Shown here: one piece after another, positions 51,692 through 60,558 of the stretch
Layout of the letters: the number at the start of each line of letters is the position of its first letter
Position numbering within the stretch: the first letter of the stretch is position 1
NCBI RefSeq assembly: GCF_900110655.1
Contig: NZ_FOEQ01000011.1
Span: forward strand, 104,166-168,165
From: Pseudomonas soli
GTDB lineage: Bacteria; Pseudomonadota; Gammaproteobacteria; Pseudomonadales; Pseudomonadaceae
DNA length: 64,000 nt
Direction of reading: 5' to 3'
Program-made: the position numbers and the translations under genes
The notes under the pieces: model-generated
Seen by the model: the letters and a program-made list of their open reading frames with translations, nothing else
Databases searched by the model: none
What the model was told of the DNA's origin: nothing

Positions 51692-53026
51692 ATGGTGGCG
51701 ATGATCCGCGACAGCGTGCGTTCGCAAACCAAACACGACATGACTGATGATGCGACGCGTCGCTACCAGGCGTTGCTGGCGGGACACGATGCCACCGCCG
51801 AGGATTGGTTGGAGGCGCAACTAAGCCGCGTGCGCGACCGCGAGGATGACCTTCCGGAAGACCCTGACCTGTTATCCCAATGGGCTGAACACCATGCGGC
51901 AGAGGTCGCTGACGACCATGCGCATTACCTGCGTCAGCGGCGCGAGGGCGCGCCCCGGCGCTACTTCGCCACTCGCGCCCAGGCGTTGTGGTTCCTGCAA
52001 CAGGTCGCGCCGACCAAAGTGGTCGACGGCGCCTGGTTGCACGGGACCTTGCGGCACTGGCGCGACCCGCGTTACCACGGGTTGATCCGCACCTTTCTCG
52101 AAGAACTGGGTGACGGTGACCCACGCTGCAACCATGTGCTGATCTACCAGCGCCTGCTCAGCCGCCTGGGGTGCCTGCAAGGGCTGCCATTGGAGCCCTC
52201 GCGTTTCGTGCAGGGCTCGGTGCAATTGGCTCTCGGTCAGCACTGCGAGCGCTTCCTGCCCGAGGTGATCGGTTACAACCTGGGATATGAGCAGCCGCCG
52301 CTGCACCTGCTGATCACTACCCATGAGCTGGCCGAACTGGGTATCGACGCCCATTACTTCCAGTTGCACGTGACCATCGACAACGCCGCCAGCGGCCATG
52401 CCCGGCGTTCGCTGGAAAGCCTGCGGCTGTTGGCGCCGGCAGGGGATGAAGATTTCTATGCGCGTGTCAGGCACGGCTACCGGCTTAACGACCTGGGCAT
52501 GGACACGCCTTCGCTGATCGCCAGCTTCGACCTGCAGGGCGAACTGCTCTGCGCGCTGGAGCGCAAGCGCGTGTTCGGGCAGTGCATGCACTCCGATCGC
52601 TGCCGTTTGCAAGGACGCACCATCAACCAATGGCTTGCCGAGCCGGGAGCGATGGCCGGGTTCCTCGAGGCCCTGCAGACCCAGGGGTGGATCAAGCGTG
52701 ACAGTGACCCGGCGCAGAGCCGTTTCTGGACACTGATCGACGGCCCCGGCGCGGCAATGTTCGGCGTGTTCAGCGCCTACGAGAAACAGCTTTGGCACGA
52801 TTGGATCGCCGGAACCTGGCAAGGGCCTCTGCCTCGCCGCGTGCCGCCCGGGCAATGGGAACAGGCGTTGGCCCTGCAGGCGGAGGCGCCCGGCCGGGCT
52901 CAGGCCTCGGAGATCGCCACGTTGATCGAGGCCATGGCCGGTAACCGGCACGCCGAACCCACGGGCCTGCGTGCCACACGCGACTACATCGCTGCCACCG
53001 GGCTGTTTCAGGGAGGGCCGCGATGA
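51692..53026 (+). CDS. iron-containing redox enzyme family protein (HDO fold)
   Basis: A 444-residue protein of the heme-oxygenase-like diiron oxidase group. The core helices carry the expected acid/His pattern in THELAELGIDAHYFQLHVTIDNAASGHA (about 209-236; named by its start THELAELG). The ATG at 51692 has a GAGGTAA site. The enzyme may oxidise a small organic substrate with O2, as in several natural-product or amine-oxidation pathways. It is followed by a methyltransferase whose ATG overlaps its stop and then by a GCS2 ligase, suggesting a three-enzyme pathway. Confidence 0.75.
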   Translation: MVAMIRDSVRSQTKHDMTDDATRRYQALLAGHDATAEDWLEAQLSRVRDREDDLPEDPDLLSQWAEHHAAEVADDHAHYLRQRREGAPRRYFATRAQALWFLQQVAPTKVVDGAWLHGTLRHWRDPRYHGLIRTFLEELGDGDPRCNHVLIYQRLLSRLGCLQGLPLEPSRFVQGSVQLALGQHCERFLPEVIGYNLGYEQPPLHLLITTHELAELGIDAHYFQLHVTIDNAASGHARRSLESLRLLAPAGDEDFYARVRHGYRLNDLGMDTPSLIASFDLQGELLCALERKRVFGQCMHSDRCRLQGRTINQWLAEPGAMAGFLEALQTQGWIKRDSDPAQSRFWTLIDGPGAAMFGVFSAYEKQLWHDWIAGTWQGPLPRRVPPGQWEQALALQAEAPGRAQASEIATLIEAMAGNRHAEPTGLRATRDYIAATGLFQGGPR

Positions 53027-53982
53027 TGCAACTCGACCAGAAGCAGACCCGTGCCGACGAGGCTTTGTTGCAACTCGGCCGCAGGCTGCATGCCGACGGC
53101 TACCGTTTCACCTGCGTCACCCCGGCGACCCAGGCGCGGGTCAATGCCCGACCTCAGGCCCGGCGCGCGTGCACGCTGCGGGATGTGTTCGGCTGGAGCC
53201 GGCCGTTCCCGGCTTCGCTGATCAGTGCCGACGAGCTGGAACAACTGGGCGCGGCCGACGTGCTGGAGGCGCACGGCGAGCTGTGGCGCAGCCGGGTGCG
53301 TTGGTCGAGCCTGGGTGACCTGTTGCTGGTGCATTCGGCCTGGCCGACGGACAGCAGCGACGCGGTATTCTTCGGGCCGGACAGCTACCGCTTCGCCCAG
53401 CTGATCGAGGATCACCTGCGGCTCAGCCCTCGGCGCGTGCAGCACGCTGTCGATATTGGCTGCGGCAGCGGCATCGGCGCTTTGCTGATTGCCCGCGCCG
53501 CGCGCCATGCCCAGGTCAGCGCGCTGGACATAAATCCGCTGGCGCTGCGCTACACCGCCGTCAACGCCGCCCTGGCCGGGCTGGCCAATGTGTCGGTCGA
53601 GCCCAGCGACCTGCTCACGGGCATCACCGGCACCTTCGACCTGATCGTCGCCAACCCGCCCTACATGCTCGATGCCTGCCAGCGCGTCTACCGCCACGGC
53701 GGCGGGACGCTCGGCGCCGACTTGTCGCTGCGAATCGTCGAGCAGGCCTGTGAGCGCCTGACACCGGGCGGCACATTGCTGCTGTACACCGGGGTGGCGA
53801 TCGTCGAAGGGCGCGATGCGTTGCTCGAAGCGGTCCGCCTGCGCCTGGCCGGCCCTGACTTGAGCTGGCACTACCGGGAGCTGGACCCGGATGTGTTCGG
53901 CGAGCAGTTGCTCGAGCCCGGCTATGAACAGGTCGAGCGCATTGCCGCCGTGGCCCTGACTGTCACCCGCCGCGGCGGATGA
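53023..53982 (+). CDS. class I SAM-dependent methyltransferase
   Basis: A 319-residue methyltransferase with the MTS/HemK-like fold. Motif I is VDIGCGSGIGALL (about 143-156), and motif IV is NPPYM (about 214), the N/Q-methylating type motif also found in N6-adenine and glutamine methylases. The first 100 residues form an N-terminal helper domain. The start overlaps the previous gene by 4 bp. The substrate, a protein side chain or small molecule, is unknown. Confidence 0.85.
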   Translation: MMQLDQKQTRADEALLQLGRRLHADGYRFTCVTPATQARVNARPQARRACTLRDVFGWSRPFPASLISADELEQLGAADVLEAHGELWRSRVRWSSLGDLLLVHSAWPTDSSDAVFFGPDSYRFAQLIEDHLRLSPRRVQHAVDIGCGSGIGALLIARAARHAQVSALDINPLALRYTAVNAALAGLANVSVEPSDLLTGITGTFDLIVANPPYMLDACQRVYRHGGGTLGADLSLRIVEQACERLTPGGTLLLYTGVAIVEGRDALLEAVRLRLAGPDLSWHYRELDPDVFGEQLLEPGYEQVERIAAVALTVTRRGG

Positions 53983-53986
53983 GCGC

Positions 53987-55111
53987 ATGGGGCGGCCCTG
54001 CACGTTCGGCATCGAGGAGGAGTACCTGCTGGTGGCGCTGGACAGCGGCCGGGTGCTGTCCTCGCCGTCGGCGGCACTGACCCGCCTGTGCCGTAAGGTG
54101 CTGGGGGCGTGTTTCGCCGAAGAGATGTTCCGCAGCCAGATCGAGCTGGCCTCGCCGGTATTCGAGACGCTGCACCAAGCCCGCGCTTTCCTCAGCGAGC
54201 AACGCCAGCGCCTGAGTCAGGCGCTGGCCGCCGAGGGAGCGGGCCTGTACTGCGCGGCAAGCCACCCCAGCGCCCAGTGGTTGCGCCAGCATCCACGCAC
54301 AACCCCGCACTTTCGCCAGTTGTTCGACGACTACCGGCTGGTGGCCCGGCGCAGCCTGTTGAACGGCCTGCACGTGCATGTCGGGGTGCCACCGGGCCTG
54401 GATCGCATGCAGGTGATCAACCGGGTGCTGTACTGGTTGCCCTTGCTGTTGTCGCTCAGCACCTCGTCGCCCTACTGGGGCGGCCAGGACACCGGCTACA
54501 TGAGCTACCGCCGCGTGGTGTGCGGGGAATGGCCGCATATGGGCCTGCCGGAACCGCTGCCGGACTGGAGCGCCTACGAGCGTTATCGGGCGCTGTTGCA
54601 ACGCAGCGGCACGTTGGCCGAGGACGGCGACTTCTGGTGGGCGATCAGACCTTCGCGGCGCTTTCCGACCGTCGAACTGCGCATCTGCGACAGCTGTCCG
54701 CGGCTGGAGGATGCCTTGGCCATTGCCGGCCTGTTTCGCCATCTCGTCGAGCATGCGCTGGGGCGGCACGCTGGCGCCGCCAGCCGGGAAATGCGCTGGA
54801 TCACCCAGGAGAACTACTGGCGCGCCATGCGTCATGGACGCCTTGCCACCTTCATTGGCGTGCATGAACAGCAACCGGTGAGTGCCGAAGTCTGGCTGAC
54901 ACAATTGCAGGCGCAATGCCCGGCCGACACTGCCGATGCCGAGTGTTCTTTCCTGCACGCCCGGCGCATCCTGCGCGAAGGCAGCAGTGCCGATCGCCAG
55001 CGCCAGGCCTATGGGTTGGCCCGCGAGCAAGGCCTGGATGAGCGTTTGGCAATGCGCAGCGTGGTCAGGCAGGTGATGGACGACCATCTGTCGGCGCCGG
55101 GTTCAGCTTGA
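53987..55111 (+). CDS. GCS2-family carboxylate-amine ligase (YbdK-like)
   Basis: A 374-residue ATP-dependent ligase of the plant-type glutamate-cysteine ligase superfamily. FGIEEEYLL (residues about 7-15) and the later LLNGLHVHVGVP and IRPSRRFPTVELRICD contain the metal-binding acids. YbdK-like members have weak gamma-glutamylcysteine activity; the true partner is unknown. It sits 4 bp after the methyltransferase stop. Confidence 0.85.
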   Translation: MGRPCTFGIEEEYLLVALDSGRVLSSPSAALTRLCRKVLGACFAEEMFRSQIELASPVFETLHQARAFLSEQRQRLSQALAAEGAGLYCAASHPSAQWLRQHPRTTPHFRQLFDDYRLVARRSLLNGLHVHVGVPPGLDRMQVINRVLYWLPLLLSLSTSSPYWGGQDTGYMSYRRVVCGEWPHMGLPEPLPDWSAYERYRALLQRSGTLAEDGDFWWAIRPSRRFPTVELRICDSCPRLEDALAIAGLFRHLVEHALGRHAGAASREMRWITQENYWRAMRHGRLATFIGVHEQQPVSAEVWLTQLQAQCPADTADAECSFLHARRILREGSSADRQRQAYGLAREQGLDERLAMRSVVRQVMDDHLSAPGSA

Positions 55112-55253
55112 GCAAACCATCCATCAGCCGGTTGCCTCGAAACTTGTGTGGTCCTCGTGCGGTGCCAGACGGCTTCCACGTCGAGAACAGGACCTGTATG
55201 CGGGCTTGCCCGCGCCAGACCTTACGCAGCCATTACCCGAAGGAGTCCAGCCG

Positions 55254-56159
55254 ATGCCCCGCAAGCCCCAGGACCAGTTCACCCTACAGAACCCCCTGAC
55301 CCAATATCCGCATCCGCCATTCCCCGCCCAGCATCAACCCGCCCCAGGCCTGGATGCGCACATGCAACCCAAGCCCGACCACGGCGAAACCACCTACAAG
55401 GGCTTTGGCCGCCTGGTCGGCCGGCGCGCCCTGATCACCGGCGCCGATTCGGGTATCGGCCGGGCCGTGGCCATTGCCTTCGCCCGGGAGGGCGCCGACA
55501 TCGCCCTCAATTATTTGCCGACCGAGGAGCGTGATGCCCGCGAAGTGGTGCAGCTTATCGAGGCCGAGGGCCGCAAGGCCGTAGCGTTGCCCGGCGACCT
55601 GAAGGATCCGCGCTTCTGCAGCCAGTTGGTCGACCAGGCCCACGAGCGGCTCGGCGGACTCGATATCCTGGTCAACGTCGCCGGCAAGCAGGAAGCGCGC
55701 AAGGACATCGGGCAGATCAGCCACGAGCAATTCGACCATACGCTCAAGACCAACGTCTACGCGTTGTTCTGGCTTTGCCAGGCTGCCGTGCCGTTGATGC
55801 CGGCCGGGGCGACCATCATCAATACCGCGTCGATCCAGTCCTATCAGCCATCGGCCACGCTGCTCGACTACGCCACCACCAAGGCCGCCATCGTCGCCTT
55901 CACCAAGGCCCTGGCCAAGCAGGTGATCGAGCGCGGCATCCGGGTCAACGCGGTGGCCCCCGGGCCGATCTGGACCGTGCTGCAGCCCAGTGGCGGCCAG
56001 CCACCGGAGAAGATCCCCGACTTCGGCGGGCACACGCCGATGAAGCGCCCGGGCCAGCCCGCCGAGTGCGCGCCGTTGTACGTGCTGTTGGCCAGCCAGG
56101 AGTCGAGCTACATCACCGGCGAGATTTTTGGCGTCACCGGGGGCAATCCGCTGCCGTAG
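55254..56159 (+). CDS. SDR family oxidoreductase (YghA-like)
   Basis: A 301-residue short-chain dehydrogenase with the N-terminal extension typical of YghA/general-stress GsI39-type SDRs (PQDQFTLQNPLTQYPHPPFP). NAD(P)-binding motif TGADSGIGRA (about 62-71), NVAGKQE, catalytic Ser in SIQSYQPS and YxxxK in YATTKAA are complete. Start at 55254 has an AAGGAGT site. General-stress role inferred from relatives. Confidence 0.88.
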   Translation: MPRKPQDQFTLQNPLTQYPHPPFPAQHQPAPGLDAHMQPKPDHGETTYKGFGRLVGRRALITGADSGIGRAVAIAFAREGADIALNYLPTEERDAREVVQLIEAEGRKAVALPGDLKDPRFCSQLVDQAHERLGGLDILVNVAGKQEARKDIGQISHEQFDHTLKTNVYALFWLCQAAVPLMPAGATIINTASIQSYQPSATLLDYATTKAAIVAFTKALAKQVIERGIRVNAVAPGPIWTVLQPSGGQPPEKIPDFGGHTPMKRPGQPAECAPLYVLLASQESSYITGEIFGVTGGNPLP

Positions 56160-56240
56160 GGCAAAGCCGAATAAACCTTCCGCGCGCCGCGCAGTCAGTT
56201 CTAGTAAGCGCCCCGTCGAAGTGGGCCAGGGAGGTGGCTG

Positions 56241-56378
56241 ATGAAACTCGTCTGCCTGCTGCGTGGCTGCCAATGGCGCAGCCAGTTGATCCGTGAAGTC
56301 GCCGGTCTGCAATGCCAGTGCTGCGAACGCTGTGGCGCGTTGCGCTACAGCCAGCCCGGCCTGTCCTCGAACGCATAG
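56241..56378 (+). CDS. Cys-rich small protein (PSPA7_2676-like)
   Basis: A 45-residue protein with a strong GGGAGG site upstream. It begins MKLVCLLRGCQW and holds CQCCERCG, a total of six Cys in two groups, consistent with a small zinc knuckle. It resembles a Pseudomonas family of Cys-rich small proteins near Ku genes. It lies 9 bp before ku and is likely in the same operon. Confidence 0.75.
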   Translation: MKLVCLLRGCQWRSQLIREVAGLQCQCCERCGALRYSQPGLSSNA

Positions 56379-56387
56379 GAGCCAGCC

Positions 56388-57230
56388 ATGGCCAGGGCTA
56401 TCTGGAAAGGCGCGATCAGTTTCGGGCTCGTACACATCCCGGTGTCCCTCAACACCGCCGTGCGCAGTGAGCGAGTGGATTTCGACTGGCTGGACAAACG
56501 CAGCATGGAGCCGGTCGGCTACAAGCGGGTGAACAAGGTCACCGGCAAGGAAATCGACAAGGAAAACATCGTCAAGGGCGTGGAGTACGAGAAGGGCCGC
56601 TACGTGGTGATCAGCGAGGAGGAAATCCGCAAGGCCCGGCCCGAGGCGACCCAGACAATCGATATCTTCTCGTTCGTCGAAGCCGGGGAAATCCCCCTGC
56701 AACAGTTCGATACGCCGTATTACCTGAGCCCGGACCGCCGGGGCGGCAAGGTCTACGCCTTGCTGCGCGAGACCCTGGCCAGCACCGGCAAGGTGGCCCT
56801 GGCCACGGTGGTGCTGCACACCCGCCAGCACCTTGCGCTGCTGCGCCCGCTCGACGAAGCGCTGGTGATGATCACCCTGCGCTGGCCGGAGGAGGTGCGA
56901 GGGCTGGAGACCTTGGAGCTGGACAAGAGCGTGACCGACAGCAAGGTCGACAAGCGCGAGCTGGACATGGCCAAGCGCCTAGTCGAGGACATGAGCGGGC
57001 CGTGGAAGCCCGATGACTACCACGACGCGTTCCGCCAGACCATCCTTGATCTGGTCGAGGAGAAGGCCAGCAAGGGCAAGATCAAGACCGTGGAAAAAGG
57101 CGAGGGCGCCACGACGGAGAAGGGCGCGGACATCATCGACCTTACCGAGCTGCTCAAGCGCAGCCTGGGTGGCGGTGGCAAGAGCAAGGCGAAAAAGCCT
57201 GCGCCGAAACGCCCACGCAAGGCGTCGTGA
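56388..57230 (+). CDS. ku: Ku protein, non-homologous end joining
   Basis: A 280-residue bacterial Ku that forms a ring homodimer on broken DNA ends and recruits LigD. Start MARAIWKGAISFGLVHIPVSL is diagnostic. The core ends near residue 215, and the C-terminal tail is Lys-rich (KSKAKKPAPKRPRKAS), as expected for the DNA- and LigD-interacting tail. It converges with the glycosyltransferase gene, the far end of the ligD operon. Confidence 0.95.
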   Translation: MARAIWKGAISFGLVHIPVSLNTAVRSERVDFDWLDKRSMEPVGYKRVNKVTGKEIDKENIVKGVEYEKGRYVVISEEEIRKARPEATQTIDIFSFVEAGEIPLQQFDTPYYLSPDRRGGKVYALLRETLASTGKVALATVVLHTRQHLALLRPLDEALVMITLRWPEEVRGLETLELDKSVTDSKVDKRELDMAKRLVEDMSGPWKPDDYHDAFRQTILDLVEEKASKGKIKTVEKGEGATTEKGADIIDLTELLKRSLGGGGKSKAKKPAPKRPRKAS

Positions 57231-57251
57231 TCCTGCGGAGTGTCCAGGTCT

Positions 57252-57914
57252 CTATGGGATCTGGCCTTCCAGGCCACCGAGGTAATCCCCGAATCCCTGC
57301 CGCGCCCGGCTGTCCCCGCGGCTGCTGGTCGCCACGCTGTGCCTGGCGGTCCAGACGATCTGCGCGCCGATGGCTTCCAGCGCCAGTACCAGTTGCACAT
57401 CCTCGTGGGCCGGCAACGGCTGGAAACCGCCGACCTTGGCATAGGCCTTGGCGCACACCCCAAGGTTGGCGCCGTGGATATGCCGATGGCCTTCCGTTGC
57501 CTGGTAGCGGCTGTGGTATAGCTGACGCAAGGCGGCACCCTGCCAGGGTTGCCAGCGCTCGATATGCACCGTGCCGCACACCGCGTCGGCATGCCATTGC
57601 AACTGCGACAGCAGCCAGTGGCCAGGCACGCGGCTGTCAGCGTCGGTGAACGCCAACCACTGGGCGCCGCGCTCGATCATCCAGGCCGCCCCCAGGCGGC
57701 GGGCAATGCCGACATTGCCGGCTTCCAGCGCCAGCGTGTGCACGCCATGGCGCCTGGCGATGCGCGCGCTGGCGTCGGTACAGCGATCGAGCACCACCAG
57801 CACCTCGACCTCCAGGCCCGCGGCTTCGGCCCGCGCAGCTGCCACCCGCACGGCCTTCAGGCAGTGCCCGAGGCGCCGGGCCTCGTTATGGGCGGGAATG
57901 ATCACCGCGATCAT
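57252..57914 (-). CDS. family 2 glycosyltransferase
   Basis: A 220-residue GT-A enzyme. The N-terminus MIAVIIPAHNEARRL, acid LVVLDRCTDASA and metal motif DAD (about 91-93, in FTDADSRV) are clear. No membrane helices, so it is cytoplasmic or peripheral. Start overlaps the methyltransferase stop by 4 bp. It is the last gene of a six-gene operon beginning with ligD. Acceptor and donor unknown. Confidence 0.88.
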   Translation of the reverse strand: MIAVIIPAHNEARRLGHCLKAVRVAAARAEAAGLEVEVLVVLDRCTDASARIARRHGVHTLALEAGNVGIARRLGAAWMIERGAQWLAFTDADSRVPGHWLLSQLQWHADAVCGTVHIERWQPWQGAALRQLYHSRYQATEGHRHIHGANLGVCAKAYAKVGGFQPLPAHEDVQLVLALEAIGAQIVWTARHSVATSSRGDSRARQGFGDYLGGLEGQIP

Positions 57915-58510
57915 GGGCAGGTCTCGTCCAGGTCGACCACCCGGGGCTGGCACGACCAGTACTCGAGCAGGAAGTCCGCCTCCTCATGGCGCAACTGCGG
58001 ATACAGCGGCAGGTGCCTGGCCAGCAGGGCGTGCACTTGGCCGCCGTCCTGCGGGCAACCGGCAATCGGATGGCGCCAGTGACAGGCCAGCAGTCCGCCG
58101 TCGCCGGCCAGGCAGGCCACGGACTGTTCGATCACCTGCAACCAGTCGGTGGGGTCTAGGTAGTAGCCGATCTCGCTGAGCACGATCAGGTCGAACTGCC
58201 CGCCCGGCCAATCGCCCGGCAGGTGCCCCTGTTCGACGCGGGCATGGTCGACCCCCGCCAGGCGTTGTCGGGCCAGCCTCACGGCAGTGGCGTCGATGTC
58301 CTGGCACAGCAGGCTGGCGCAGCGCTCGGCCAGCAGCACGCTCAGTTCGCCATTGGCGCAGGCCGGCTCGAACACCCGGCCGTAGCACTGGCTGGGCAGG
58401 CTGGCCATCACCAGGTCGCGCTTGCGGCGTTCGTACCAGCGGGTGCGAAAGGCCCATGGATCGTCGTTGCCGGCATACAGGTCGGCGAAATACTGCGCGT
58501 CGAGGCTCAT
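57911..58510 (-). CDS. SAM-dependent methyltransferase (NodS-like)
   Basis: A 199-residue methyltransferase. FEPACANGELSVLL (about 48-61) is the SAM-binding loop as found in NodS-like small-molecule N-methyltransferases. Start MSLDAQYFADLYAGNDDPW is typical of this group. It overlaps the glycosyltransferase gene and follows the deacetylase by 10 bp. Confidence 0.87.
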   Translation of the reverse strand: MSLDAQYFADLYAGNDDPWAFRTRWYERRKRDLVMASLPSQCYGRVFEPACANGELSVLLAERCASLLCQDIDATAVRLARQRLAGVDHARVEQGHLPGDWPGGQFDLIVLSEIGYYLDPTDWLQVIEQSVACLAGDGGLLACHWRHPIAGCPQDGGQVHALLARHLPLYPQLRHEEADFLLEYWSCQPRVVDLDETCP

Positions 58511-58520
58511 GGCAACTCCA

Positions 58521-59276
58521 TTACAGGAAGATCAGTTCGAAAGGCTGCAACAGGCAGGTCTGCAGGGTGACGGGCAGCACCGGAGGGTGCTCGCCGTCTG
58601 GCTGCAACTGGCTGGCGTGGGCGGCCAGGGCCTGGCGTTTGCGCGCCAGGCGGGTGTCGTCGAGCTGTACCCGATGGGCCTGGGGCCAGGGCAGGCGCGG
58701 GTCATCGGGCGTCGCCCAATGCCACGCCCACACCGGCGCCTCGGCCAGTTGCACCCGGCGGGCCTGGGCCGCCTGGGCAGCGGCGCGGCCGGCCGCTTCG
58801 TGGTCGCAGTGGCCGTCACCGCGCCAGGTAGTCAGCAATAGGTCGTCCGGTTCAAGCAGTTGCTCCAGGTAGTTGGCCAAAAACGCTTCGTCGCGGGGCA
58901 GGGCGCCGTCCTTGAGGTTCAGGCGCCGCCAGTCCAGGCGGTTGAGGTCCAGATCCAGCTGTTGCAGGGCGTGCCGGCTTTCCTGGGGGCGCTGGTGGCG
59001 CAGGCGGTGCTCGGTCCAGTGGGCGGAATGGGGATGGCTGCCTTCGCCGTTGGTGGCGGAAATCAGCAGCAGGTCCTGCTCGCGCCCATGGAAACCGGCC
59101 AGCAGTCCGCCGGCCATGAGGATTTCATCGTCCGGGTGGGGAGCCAGCAATACCAGGCGCCGGCCGGGGGGACAGAGCTGTTCGGGCTTGAGCCACCTGG
59201 CGCGGGCCAGGTGCGCGGATTGTTGCCAGTCGCGCCAAGGGGTGCCGGCAGCCGCCTGGATACGGTTCTCGCTCAT
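58521..59276 (-). CDS. PIG-L family deacetylase
   Basis: A 251-residue zinc deacetylase of the PIG-L/LmbE family. Zinc motif APHPDDE (His47, Asp50) and late CDHEAAG ligand are present. Members remove N-acetyl groups from GlcNAc-type sugar conjugates. Together with the neighbouring methyltransferase and glycosyltransferase it points to a modified glycoconjugate. The start overlaps the acyl-CoA-dehydrogenase gene by 4 bp. Confidence 0.88.
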   Translation of the reverse strand: MSENRIQAAAGTPWRDWQQSAHLARARWLKPEQLCPPGRRLVLLAPHPDDEILMAGGLLAGFHGREQDLLLISATNGEGSHPHSAHWTEHRLRHQRPQESRHALQQLDLDLNRLDWRRLNLKDGALPRDEAFLANYLEQLLEPDDLLLTTWRGDGHCDHEAAGRAAAQAAQARRVQLAEAPVWAWHWATPDDPRLPWPQAHRVQLDDTRLARKRQALAAHASQLQPDGEHPPVLPVTLQTCLLQPFELIFL

Positions 59277-60313
59277 AGCTGCCAGGCTCCCGCCGGCATG
59301 CCGGTCACCTGCCTGCCGAGTTCGGCCAGGTCGCGTTCGGCATGGCTCTGGCGCAGGTACACCGGCAGGTCGGCGCTGAGCCGGGCGAAATGGCTGCTGC
59401 GGCAGAAGGGCGTGGCACCCAGCGCCCTGCCGACATGGCGGATCACCTGCTCGACGGCCTGTTCGACCTGGGCGCGGGCGCGGCGCACTTCGAAGCTGGC
59501 GTCGGCATGGGGCTGCTGGTCGATCCAGGCGGCGCATTCGCGAAGGGCGGCGCGGGCGCCGTACAAGGCGGCGTCCACCGCCCCCAGATGGGCATCGGCG
59601 TGTGGGTCGGGCCGAGGCATGCGGCAATGCTCGCGCAGGTAGTCGGCCAGGGCCTCGGCCGCGCCATACCAGCAGGCGGCTATACCGGCGCCGCCATGCC
59701 AGAATCCGGGACGAGCGAGGTACTGGCCGGGCAGGCCGATGGCCAGCCCGGGCGTGTCGTCGAATTCGATGCTGACGCTGGTGGTGGTGGCCATGCCCAC
59801 CGCCTGCCACTGGTCGGCCTGGATGCGCTGGCTGGGGTGCGACAACTCGATGGCCACCAGCTGCGGCTGGTCATTCTCCCAGGCAGTGATCAGTGCCCGG
59901 TCGATCTGCAGCGCACCCGAGCACCAGGCCTTGCGCCCTTGCAGGCGCACCTGCCCGTCGTGCCGCTCGACGATGCGGGCACGGGCATCCGGCGGCTCGG
60001 CGGCCCACACGCCCCAGATCCCCTCCTGGGCATGATGGGCGGCGCCGCATTCGGCGAGGATCGCCAAGGCATCGGTATGGCCTTCATAGAGCTTGGCCAG
60101 GGTCAGGTCGCAACCGGCGACCCGCGCGAGCGTCTGCCAGCGCTTGAGGGTCTGGCCCTGGCCGGGCAGGGGCAACAGGTCGAGGTGGTCGGCCTGCATG
60201 GCCTGCAGCAGCTCCGGCAGCAAGGTGTCGAGGTCGATGGCCTGCGGGCGGGCGCCGAAGCGGCGCAGCAGGCGGTCGAGATTGGTCAGGTCGAAGTCCT
60301 GGACGATGCTCAT
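59273..60313 (-). CDS. acyl-CoA dehydrogenase-like flavoprotein
   Basis: A 346-residue protein of the acyl-CoA dehydrogenase fold. Segment IWGVWAAEPPDARARI-like and LQGRKAWCSGALQIDRALIT are the middle-domain flavin contacts; a helical C-terminal domain follows. It is shorter than true enzymes (about 380-400), and the catalytic Glu is not identified, so its reaction is uncertain. The ATG overlaps the stop of the small membrane gene. Confidence 0.75.
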   Translation of the reverse strand: MSIVQDFDLTNLDRLLRRFGARPQAIDLDTLLPELLQAMQADHLDLLPLPGQGQTLKRWQTLARVAGCDLTLAKLYEGHTDALAILAECGAAHHAQEGIWGVWAAEPPDARARIVERHDGQVRLQGRKAWCSGALQIDRALITAWENDQPQLVAIELSHPSQRIQADQWQAVGMATTTSVSIEFDDTPGLAIGLPGQYLARPGFWHGGAGIAACWYGAAEALADYLREHCRMPRPDPHADAHLGAVDAALYGARAALRECAAWIDQQPHADASFEVRRARAQVEQAVEQVIRHVGRALGATPFCRSSHFARLSADLPVYLRQSHAERDLAELGRQVTGMPAGAWQL

Positions 60314-60558
60314 CAACTTGGCTCCCCTTGGAGGTTTTTCTTCCAGCCACGCAGGTTCATGGCGCAAAGGCAGAATTGCAGGACGATCAGCGCCCAGGCC
60401 TGGATGTACCAACCCCACAGCGTCCACAGCAGGTTGCTGGCGATGAAGCAGCAGAAGCCGATGCGGCGCCGGCACGGGCGTTGCGAGCCGATGCACCAGG
60501 CTGCCACCACGGTCAGCAGCATGGCGGGCCATTGCAACAGGTCGAGCACGCGCTCCAT
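60313..60558 (-). CDS. small membrane protein in ligD operon
   Basis: An 81-residue protein with three hydrophobic helices (about 7-22, 30-46, 50-65) from MERVLDLLQWPAML. The GFCCFIASNLLWTLWGWY segment resembles PnuC-like or SemiSWEET-like small membrane proteins. Its ATG overlaps the ligD stop (ATGA) and its stop overlaps the next start, so translation is coupled. Function unknown. Confidence 0.7.
   Translation of the reverse strand: MERVLDLLQWPAMLLTVVAAWCIGSQRPCRRRIGFCCFIASNLLWTLWGWYIQAWALIVLQFCLCAMNLRGWKKNLQGEPS

Noticed and set aside
55108..55299. 63-codon frame overlapping the stop of the GCS2 ligase
   Set aside because: Non-ATG start, no ribosome site, overlaps the SDR start in another frame; sequence is low-complexity.
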